Assembly (NCBI GenBank): GCA_035630195.1
Contig: DASQLD010000337.1
Location: 1 to 9,331 of the forward strand
Reading direction: 5' to 3'
Source of the DNA: DASQDN01 sp035630195
GTDB lineage: Bacteria > Acidobacteriota > Terriglobia > Bryobacterales > Bryobacteraceae
Length of the DNA stretch: 9,331 bases
Shown one piece after another: positions 1-5,663 of the stretch. Position 1 is the stretch's first letter. Every line of letters begins with the position of its first letter. The translations under genes were made by a program, and so were the position numbers. The notes under the pieces were generated by a model that was not told the DNA's origin, made no database searches, and was given only the letters and a program-made list of their open reading frames with translations.

Positions 1-1424
1 TCAGGCTCAAAGTTATAGAGTTGAACGTAGATCCCCATTTTCTCGTCGCGCTTAAATTGCTCAGAGAGACGCGGGCGCACCTTCGAACTTCCGATCACAA
101 ACGGGCCGGTACCGATGCTCTTTGTCGGCACTTTTTCGATCAAGTCAGCCACAACTAGTGTGCTTGAGGCCAGTTTTTCATCGTCAAAATGGGGAACGTT
201 TAGCGCCATCTCGTAGTTGTTCATGTTGCCCGAGACGACGTCCTTGGCAACCACGTTCAACCGGAACATTCCCGGGGGGAGCGGAACTGACTTTTGATAT
301 ACGCTGACACCATTTACCGATTCCCCTAGCTGTGCCGTAGGCGCTTCGACGCTGACGACATCCTCAAAGATATTGATGGGGCGGCGGGACATCGACGTAA
401 TGCGGGCGTAAATATTTACAACGGCCTTCGAAACACCCTCTTTATCCTGGAACTGCAACTCACGACGGTCGAACTGCAGCGTGATGTTGGTCATGACGCT
501 GGAGTTTGTAACGCGCATGAAGTCAGCGCGCGCTCGCATCGGGAGAAGATTGAACTTGATCGTGGAATTTACGGCTGCTTCAAGATCCTTAAACTTAATC
601 TGCGGCGGCTTTTGCAGCATTGCGTATTGATTCAGTCTCTCGAACTGGTTCATACGCATTGGAAGCGGGGCATTCCCGGTTCCGAGCCGGGTTCCGTCAG
701 TGCGGGTAAAACGATCCGCCTTGTTGGCCATGCCCATTTGTTCCATCATGGTCAGACCCGCTCCGGGTACCATTAAGAGGGCGTCCTTTTCAGACGGGTC
801 CATCGTCATCCGATACTCGCCGGTCATTGTAGGATCGACAAACTCGATCATGACATCGTTTCCAATTCCCTCAAGCCAGCGATACCGCCAGATCTCGAAC
901 GGGAACGTCGATGTCGTACCGCCGCCTTCTTCGATCGGACGCTGATACGATCCGCCAGACGGATGCGATTCGATTTCGGCCGGGGGGCCGAACGTTATAT
1001 AGATGCGGCCGCGATCCGTCTTCCAGCCCGGGATACCGGACGCGTACCGCTCGTTGGCGTAAGCGATTCGGCGATAGTGCTCTTCCTTGTACTCGTTCTC
1101 TGCGGAATCAGGCGTCGGGTCGCGTCGAAGCCAAAATGATTCGATAAAGCTCTGTTTCTCGTCGTCGGTGGCGAGGCGTTTGAGTGTCTGCCGCTCTTCG
1201 TCGGTAATGATGTAGCCGACGTCCTCGTTCAGCCACTTTCGATAGGGACCTTCGAGCTCTTTGCGGAGCTTTTCTTCCTGCTTCCGTTTCTGCTTCTCGG
1301 TCAATGGCTTGGCGACCGTTTCGCGGGCTTGCTGAGGGGCAGCTTTTTTGTCGGCTGCGTATAAACCGCTGAGCATCAGCGTTCCGGCAACCGGAATCAC
1401 AACAAAGAGAGATTTTGCTTTCAT
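1..1424 (-). CDS. GWxTD domain-containing secreted protein (partial, C-terminus beyond window)
   Basis: The first 474 codons are present, reading leftward off the window edge with no stop. The N-terminus is a typical Sec signal peptide (Lys at 2 and 4, hydrophobic stretch about 6-20, likely cleavage after LYA at residue 23). It is followed by a charged Lys/Glu-rich stretch (about 38-55) that may be helical. Residues about 85-145 match the family core: an FWLRRDPTP element, an NE..EEHYRR element, then GWKTD at 133-137 followed by GRIYITFGPP. The family is widespread in Acidobacteriota and some Bacteroidota, and its biochemical role is not established. The remainder looks like beta-rich extracytoplasmic sequence. 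The ATG at 1422-1424 is chosen because the signal peptide begins there; the upstream GAGGA is 12 nt away, with GGTGG nearer, so the ribosome site is mediocre. Family assignment is firm, function unknown. Confidence 0.88.
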   Translation of the reverse strand, partial: MKAKSLFVVIPVAGTLMLSGLYAADKKAAPQQARETVAKPLTEKQKRKQEEKLRKELEGPYRKWLNEDVGYIITDEERQTLKRLATDDEKQSFIESFWLRRDPTPDSAENEYKEEHYRRIAYANERYASGIPGWKTDRGRIYITFGPPAEIESHPSGGSYQRPIEEGGGTTSTFPFEIWRYRWLEGIGNDVMIEFVDPTMTGEYRMTMDPSEKDALLMVPGAGLTMMEQMGMANKADRFTRTDGTRLGTGNAPLPMRMNQFERLNQYAMLQKPPQIKFKDLEAAVNSTIKFNLLPMRARADFMRVTNSSVMTNITLQFDRRELQFQDKEGVSKAVVNIYARITSMSRRPINIFEDVVSVEAPTAQLGESVNGVSVYQKSVPLPPGMFRLNVVAKDVVSGNMNNYEMALNVPHFDDEKLASSTLVVADLIEKVPTKSIGTGPFVIGSSKVRPRLSEQFKRDEKMGIYVQLYNFEP

Positions 1425-1899
1425 GACGACCACCGGTCCTCGATCACACCTGGAAATGACACGCGGAACCACTTTAAGTGTACCGCCAATTCAGGGGGGT
1501 GAGAAGCCTTCTTTGCAAATCCAACTAACCCCACATGTTGGCCTTTTGGACGTACGCCCTCGCCAGTTGGGTACAGAGATTGCAAACTACCGCCTCGACG
1601 CCGACGCGCTGTCTCCATCTTGAACGCCCCCAAGAACAGGTTCCTGTCGCGCTCATAGGACTGTCGAGAGCGCGGAAGTGATTTGTGTTCCGCAAGAAAT
1701 GGATGAGCCGGACGCGAATCGACCGGGAAACGCGATCTCTATAACTGAACCACAGCGAGCCGAGACCGAAGATTCCTGCGCCCTACACAGTCGCCCAGCA
1801 GTCGGTTACCGCCCGCCTGCCATCCCTACCAAGCTCAGAAATTTCAAATTTGCCGCTCGTCGTGGCAGCCATAAACTAGGCGCTCTGTGCGCTTTTACG
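1425..1899. other. Intergenic stretch with no recognisable gene
   Basis: This stretch lies upstream of the GWxTD gene and should hold its leftward promoter. I could not pick out a convincing -35/-10 pair. Short open frames exist on both strands (for example leftward 1421-1633 and rightward 1678-1938), but their translations are Arg/Pro/Ser-rich, lack ribosome binding sites and resemble no family I know. No tRNA, strong hairpin or repeat array was seen. It is best read as non-coding or highly decayed DNA continuous with the fossil genes to its right. Confidence 0.55.
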
Positions 1900-1948
1900 C
1901 AAAGCGATCGCGGCCATCACAGGTACAGTTTCCGATAGCTCAGGCTCC
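1900..1948 (+). pseudogene. Possible fossil of a TonB-dependent receptor N-terminus (carboxypeptidase-regulatory-like domain)
   Basis: Reading one frame at 1900-1914 gives QSDRG; switching frame at about 1916 gives ITGTVSDSSG up to 1945. Joined, this closely resembles the mature N-terminus AQSDRG-x-ITGTVSDSSG found at the start of many acidobacterial TonB-dependent receptors, where a signal peptide ends just before the Gln. The bases just upstream read LCAF-T in the first frame, like the end of such a signal peptide. A 2-nt loss near 1915 would explain the frame change. After SSG the similarity stops, and sequence resembling a cytochrome begins almost at once. The remnant is only about 15 residues long, so chance resemblance is possible. 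Confidence 0.38.
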
Positions 1949-2421
1949 TTGATGAGTACGTAGCGTATTTCGTCTACGACGATCCGGAAGGGCCCGCGCT
2001 TCGGAGCACAAGTCATGTCGAAGGCATGAACGCGAGCCGCTGCAAACAAGCGTCCGGAGACAAGATGTGGTGCGGCACATGTCACGATCCGCATTCAACT
2101 CCACGTGAGCGAATCTCCGGGTATCGCGAAAAATGCCAGTCTTGTCATGTGACGGCCGGCTGCCGCCGCGGGCCGAATTGCATTGGATGTTATCTGCCTA
2201 AGGCGCAAGCAATCGATGCCGGCCATGATCATTCACAGATCACACCATCGCGCGGCGTCCAAAGCGCCGACGGCGTGACAGCACTAAGCTGTAGCGGCTC
2301 CGACCCTTCAGCCCTGCCGACGTAGGCGATCGTGAACTCCTACCTGCAGATGTACCAGCAAACGCGGGACGAGCGTCAGAAAAATGAGGCGAGTCGACTT
2401 GCAGGCCAACGCTTGCCCTGA
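1945..2421 (+). pseudogene. Decayed multiheme cytochrome c (CxxCH) with TPR-like tail
   Basis: The frame open from 1939 reads DEYVAYFV, then a TSHVEG-like stretch, SRCKQASGDKMWCGTCHDPH and a GYREKCQSCH element. Two intact c-type heme motifs are visible, CGTCH at 2071-2085 and CQSCH at 2134-2148. A third at 2179-2193 reads CIGCY, with the axial-ligand His changed to Tyr, followed by LPKAQAIDAGHDH, the remains of the usual CxxCHMPK...GGH segment. A TAG at 2323-2325 interrupts the frame. Beyond it the same frame continues with NSYLQMYQQTRDERQKNEA, resembling the TPR-like tail of these proteins, until TGA at 2419-2421. No start codon with a ribosome site and no signal peptide precede it, and the N-terminal half of the family is missing. 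In related bacteria such proteins are exported electron carriers; this copy should make nothing functional. Short expression from the ATG at 2026 cannot be excluded. Confidence 0.68.
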
Positions 2422-2440
2422 AAGCTCCGTCATTGTATCG

Positions 2441-2446
2441 AGGAGG
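2441..2446 (+). promoter_or_regulatory. AGGAGG ribosome binding site that bears on the start choice
   Basis: A perfect AGGAGG lies 2 nt before a GTG (2449) and 11 nt before an ATG (2458). Two nt is too close for initiation, so the ATG is the better start although its spacing is slightly long. Confidence 0.6.
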
Positions 2447-2457
2447 CTGTGAAGCCG

Positions 2458-2964
2458 ATGCGTTCAAGACTCGTACTCGCAATTGCCGCTTTGCTTTCAA
2501 TCGGCGCCGCCGATGCTCAGGAAAAGAAGGAAGGGGAAACCTCGCAATACAAAGTAGAATTTCATATTCAGGACAGCGCGGACACTGCCAAAAGCGCGCG
2601 GCGTTACTCGATGTTGATCGACGCCAACAGCAAAGGGACATTCCGTGTTGGCAATCGCGTTCCGTATACCACTGGAACACCCACGGCGCAATATCAATAC
2701 GCGGACGTCGGCGTCAACATCGATACACGCCTCCGCGAGGTTGGCAGCAGGGTTGGCTTGAACGCGGATTTGGAACTTAGCGGTATTGTGCAAAGTGACA
2801 AGACGGTGGGAGCAACAGTGAACCCGAATCCCACAATCTCGTCCTTCCGAATCACGATTAACGCTGTCGTGGCGCCAGGAAAGCGCATTCAGGTCGCCTC
2901 TGTAGACGATCCAACCACGATGCGCAGATTCGAAGTCGACGCAACGATAACCAGGACCAACTAG
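2458..2964 (+). CDS. Small secreted protein with secretin-like beta domain (hypothetical)
   Basis: It encodes 168 residues from the ATG; the alternative GTG at 2449 would add three (MKP). The N-terminus MRSRLVLAIAALLSIGAADAQ is a clear Sec signal peptide with cleavage after ADA, leaving Gln as first mature residue. The mature part is beta-rich. The stretch around QYQYADVGVNIDTRLREVG resembles the DVG-x-x-x-x-x-x-P/R segment of type II/III secretin domains, and the final part (VAPGKRIQVASVDDP...RRFEVDATITR) resembles a closing strand pair. There is no pore-forming remainder and no N0/N1 domain, so it is not a secretin itself. I know similar stand-alone hypothetical proteins from Acidobacteriota but no assigned function. 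A periplasmic or outer-membrane accessory role is a guess. It converges on the next gene with 2 bp between stop codons. Confidence 0.82.
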   Translation: MRSRLVLAIAALLSIGAADAQEKKEGETSQYKVEFHIQDSADTAKSARRYSMLIDANSKGTFRVGNRVPYTTGTPTAQYQYADVGVNIDTRLREVGSRVGLNADLELSGIVQSDKTVGATVNPNPTISSFRITINAVVAPGKRIQVASVDDPTTMRRFEVDATITRTN

Positions 2965-2966
2965 AC

Positions 2967-4352
2967 TCAGAATTTAAAATTGATCACAAGTTCGCTTGCT
3001 ACTGGCTTGCCGTTGATGGTTGCCGGATCGAAACTCCAATACCGAGCCGTCGACTGTACGAGATTAACTAGCTGTTTCTCAAAGACACTGCCTTGCGGAT
3101 AATCCGCTTGCGCGCTTGTGACTCGACCGAAAGGATCAATCCTAACTTTTACAGGGATGACGATCGGAGTGCGAGACGGGCTTCGCAGCATCGATTGAAG
3201 CCCAAGCGGAATGGAGGGTTTGACGCTCCTTTTGACCTTCGGCTCCTGAGCGACTTGGGTGATCGATAATCGCGCAGGAGCCTCAGCGATCGGGAGCGCC
3301 GTCGGCACAGGAGCCCGTTCGATCGGCTGCGGCTCGACGACAGGCAACGGTTTCGCGCTGGCGGTTTCCGGGGCCGGGAAGCTAGAGGCGGTGATTGACT
3401 CAGGTGTGCGCGCTGCTTCGGTCGGAACTGGTGACGGCAAACTGATGGGTTGCGATGGCGCTGGAGAAGCGCCTCGAGCGCGAACGACATCCGGTGACGG
3501 TGGTGACGATGCGACGGCAAGCTTAGCCACGCTCTGTGGCGCCGAGCCAAGTACGCGAACGGAAGCCGACTGCAAGGCGCCCGTCTCCGATACCAAGTCC
3601 ATTCGGAAGCGGATACTCGCCTTCAAGGACGCGCCATCAGGAACATAGACGAGTTGTCCGCTGCGGAGATCGTCGGAATCCAAGAGCTGCTGCGCGTTGC
3701 GTTCACCATCCTCGATGACGAGAATCCCTTTCTGTGCAGAACGTATCGCGAATGTGCGTGCGTCCCACGATAACTTTAATGAACCCGCTTCTCGGGAAAC
3801 GGCAAGCTGAAACGGGCTCGATTCGGAGAACTTCGGAACGATCGTAAATCGTTCGCTTGCGGTTGTTGCGCTCGGCGTTTGGGGACGACTAGACAGTAAC
3901 CAACTCACTACGAAAGTACCGATAAGTGCTGCGCAGGCAGCCCAGACCCGGCTCTTGGAAATAACAAACTTAGCGTCCGGTTTAGCGGACTTGGGAATCG
4001 GGATTAATGCTCTGTCATGGCTAACATACAATTCCGGGGATAATTTCCCTTCGTCGGACAGCCTCACGAACAAAAATACTTGGGAATCGACTATGAACGG
4101 ATGCGAGAGCGGTTCGGATTGCCCGATGGCGCTAGTGCTGAAGTAGCCGACGCAGCCTGGAGCCCTGGGTGTCGCCGGCGGATACTTCCTCAGCTCGACA
4201 GCAGGCGCGGATCTGAGCAGCAGACAAGCGCCTACTTCGATGCGGGTCCAGTCCGTTTCGCGCTGGACAGTTCCCAGCAGAACTCCCGAGGTGGATGGAG
4301 AGGATCCACTACGAAGTTCGGCTGCCAGATTGTCGAGGGTTTGCTGTTCCAT
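2967..4352 (-). CDS. Membrane protein with degenerate MPN/JAB-like N-domain and TonB-like C-terminus
   Basis: It encodes 461 residues from the ATG at 4350-4352. In order: residues about 5-120 resemble an acidobacterial MPN/JAB-like domain (GVLLGTVQRE at 23-32, VGYFSTS at 68-74, QVFLFVR at 91-97) but lack the H-x-H metal-site signature. One membrane helix follows at about 136-154 (VWAACAALIGTFVVSWLL). A periplasmic beta domain spans about 180-265, then a Pro/Ala/Ser-rich linker at about 285-370. The TonB-like C-terminal domain is at about 395-461, with IPVKVRIDPFGRV, YWSFDPATINGKPV and terminal VINFKF. The expected topology is N-terminus in the cytoplasm and C-terminus in the periplasm. The frame stays open upstream to 4511, but that extension would cross the 4429-4452 stem-loop and reads unlike a protein; another ATG at 4406 (18 residues longer) is possible. 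Ribosome sites are weak at both. The proline linker is the typical TonB device for spanning the periplasm. Whether it energises an outer-membrane transporter is not shown; no ExbB/ExbD gene is in the window. Confidence 0.78.
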   Translation of the reverse strand: MEQQTLDNLAAELRSGSSPSTSGVLLGTVQRETDWTRIEVGACLLLRSAPAVELRKYPPATPRAPGCVGYFSTSAIGQSEPLSHPFIVDSQVFLFVRLSDEGKLSPELYVSHDRALIPIPKSAKPDAKFVISKSRVWAACAALIGTFVVSWLLSSRPQTPSATTASERFTIVPKFSESSPFQLAVSREAGSLKLSWDARTFAIRSAQKGILVIEDGERNAQQLLDSDDLRSGQLVYVPDGASLKASIRFRMDLVSETGALQSASVRVLGSAPQSVAKLAVASSPPSPDVVRARGASPAPSQPISLPSPVPTEAARTPESITASSFPAPETASAKPLPVVEPQPIERAPVPTALPIAEAPARLSITQVAQEPKVKRSVKPSIPLGLQSMLRSPSRTPIVIPVKVRIDPFGRVTSAQADYPQGSVFEKQLVNLVQSTARYWSFDPATINGKPVASELVINFKF

Positions 4353-4412
4353 CTTGACGGATAAATTACGGGAGTTATCCGTCCAGAAAAGACTTGCCGC
4401 GCGCATTACTAT

Positions 4413-4452
4413 CCCGCCAAAGCGAAAGCGGGCGACATTTCTGTGTCGCCCG
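4413..4452 (-). terminator. Strong stem-loop ending the oxidoreductase operon, with an overlapping second hairpin
   Basis: CGGGCGACA (4429-4437) pairs perfectly with TGTCGCCCG (4444-4452) around a 6-nt loop. It sits 12 nt after the leftward stop codon of the Cys-rich gene (4465-4467). On the leftward transcript the stem is followed by CTTTCGCTTT, a broken rather than clean U tract. A second, weaker stem, CCCGC (4413-4417) with GCGGG (4428-4432), shares bases with the first and cannot form at the same time. Terminator for the upstream operon is the simplest reading. Confidence 0.65.
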
Positions 4453-4464
4453 TCACTGAATATA

Positions 4465-4680
4465 TTAGAGAGCCTTAAAGCAGTTGCGGCCTTCGTGGCA
4501 CTCGAAATCATCTACCAACTGCCCGTCTGGTCCCAGAGGAATTTGGGTCTTCTGGCACCAAAAAGATCGGTCGTTGCAGTACTGAATGGTCTTGTCCCAC
4601 TCGGCTGGGATGAACATCCCCTTCCAGCGGAGGTTGGAACAACGGTCGTCGTCTACCCGTGCTAGTCCGGCGCGTTCCAT
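4465..4680 (-). CDS. Small conserved-looking Cys-rich protein, last gene of the molybdo-hydroxylase operon
   Basis: It encodes 71 residues, with no signal peptide and no membrane segment. Five cysteines lie at 14, 35, 42, 61 and 67, with aromatic residues beside several (W19, F40-W41, F59, F68). The sequence has a compact, non-random look: KGMFIPAEWD, FWCQKTQ, LGPDGQLVDD, CHEGRNCFKAL. Its ATG lies 2 nt after the FAD-subunit stop (TAG-gt-ATG), and GGCGG inside the end of the previous gene serves as ribosome site, so the two are probably translationally coupled. The strong stem-loop follows shortly after its stop. I recall similar small hypothetical proteins in acidobacterial genomes but no function. 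Cys/His spacing would allow a metal or Fe-S site; a role in assembly or stability of the oxidoreductase is inference only. That it is a real gene is well supported by position and composition. Confidence 0.72.
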   Translation of the reverse strand: MERAGLARVDDDRCSNLRWKGMFIPAEWDKTIQYCNDRSFWCQKTQIPLGPDGQLVDDFECHEGRNCFKAL

Positions 4681-4682
4681 AC

Positions 4683-5663
4683 CTACACCGCCTTTTTGCC
4701 TGCCGCCTCCAGCAGCGCTCGTTTCACAGCGACCTTCGCAAGCTGAACCTTATATGCGTTGTCGCTTAGAGGCTTCGCTCCCGCAACCGCGGCTTTACCC
4801 ACTGCTTCTGCCACGTCTTCCGTGATGGTTTTTCCGGCCAGCATTTCGGCCGCTTGCGTCGCGACATACGGCGTCGCCGCAACGTGTCCCAGGACCACCT
4901 GAGCCGATTCCACCGCATCGCCCTTCATCTTCAGAGCAACGGATGCGGTTGCCAAAGGCCAGTCGAGCGCGTCCTTCTCGCGTACTTCGTAGGTCGCGTT
5001 TTTCGTCGCGGCGGCCGGAATAACAATTTCCGTCAGAATCTCGTTCGGAGCAAGCGCGATCTCTCGAGATGTATCGTTAGCTGGCGCCACGAAGAACTTA
5101 GCGATATCGACTTCGCGTGTTCCGGTTGTCGAGACGAGCTTGGCTTTTGCGCCGAGCGCGATTAGGGCCGGACCCAGGCTGGAGGGACTGACGAAATAGG
5201 CCGGACCCTCGCCGAAGATCGCGTGATAGCGATTCTCCCCTGTTGGAACCAGGCTCTTGCCATCTTTCATGCCGAGCAAGCCATTCCCAGTGCGGTAGTA
5301 CCAGCATCGCGGACGCTGGCACAAGTCACCGCCGACTGTTCCCATGTTGCGAATCTGCGGACTGGTCACTCCACGAACCGCCGAAGCGAGCGATGGAAAC
5401 TGCGTTCGCACCGCAGCGTTCGCGGCCAGTTCGTCGAAGGTCACCAGCGCTCCAATGCGCAAGCCGCCTTTCGATGATGAGATTCCACCGAGTTCCTTGA
5501 TGTTCTTGATATTCACGACCCTCTTCGGAGACTCGATGTAATCCTTCATCAAGCTGATCAGGTCCGTTCCACCTGCCAGCACCTGCGCATCTGCCCAGCT
5601 TGCGCCAAGCAGCGCAGTCGCTTCTTTCAGACTGGAAGGACTCGCGTATTCGAAGTTGAGCAT
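4683..5663 (-). CDS. FAD-binding subunit of xanthine dehydrogenase-family (PaoB/YagS-like) oxidoreductase
   Basis: It encodes 326 residues, normal length for the CoxM/CutM/YagS family. The subunit holds FAD and passes electrons from the iron-sulfur subunit to the external acceptor. FAD contact motifs are visible: AGGTDLISLMK (30-40) and TSPQIRNMGTVGGDL (100-114), followed by CQRPRCWYYR (115-124) and the NRYHAIFG / PAYFVSPSSLGPALIALGA stretch (144-174) characteristic of the YagS branch. The C-terminal third (about 215-320) fits the CO dehydrogenase flavoprotein C-terminal domain. The ATG shares its A with the TAA stop of the preceding Mo subunit (TAATG), and GGGGAGGA (5671-5678) lies 7 nt upstream, so the start is secure. 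Only Cys115 and Cys120 are found in the region where E. coli PaoB carries cysteines for an extra [4Fe-4S] cluster, so that cluster is probably absent. No Tat or Sec signal, consistent with export as a passenger of the Tat-tagged Fe-S subunit. Confidence 0.93.
   Translation of the reverse strand: MLNFEYASPSSLKEATALLGASWADAQVLAGGTDLISLMKDYIESPKRVVNIKNIKELGGISSSKGGLRIGALVTFDELAANAAVRTQFPSLASAVRGVTSPQIRNMGTVGGDLCQRPRCWYYRTGNGLLGMKDGKSLVPTGENRYHAIFGEGPAYFVSPSSLGPALIALGAKAKLVSTTGTREVDIAKFFVAPANDTSREIALAPNEILTEIVIPAAATKNATYEVREKDALDWPLATASVALKMKGDAVESAQVVLGHVAATPYVATQAAEMLAGKTITEDVAEAVGKAAVAGAKPLSDNAYKVQLAKVAVKRALLEAAGKKAV

Noticed and set aside
1558..1620. Weak resemblance to the start of a Ser/Thr kinase domain (RQLGTEIANYRL)
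   Set aside because: The match ends before the glycine-rich loop and a stop follows at 1621-1623; too short to distinguish from chance.
2240..2680. A 146-codon leftward open frame across the fossil tail and the secreted-protein gene
   Set aside because: It is Arg/Ser-rich, antisense to a gene with a clear signal peptide, and has no ribosome site.
3259..3648. Ala/Gly-rich open frame opposite the Pro-rich linker
   Set aside because: It is the reverse complement of a low-complexity Pro/Ala/Ser coding stretch, which produces such frames automatically.
4353..4511. N-terminal extension of the TonB-like membrane protein up to an ATG at 4511
   Set aside because: It would cross a strong stem-loop at 4429-4452 and overlap the region after the Cys-rich gene; the added residues look like random coding and no ribosome site supports it.
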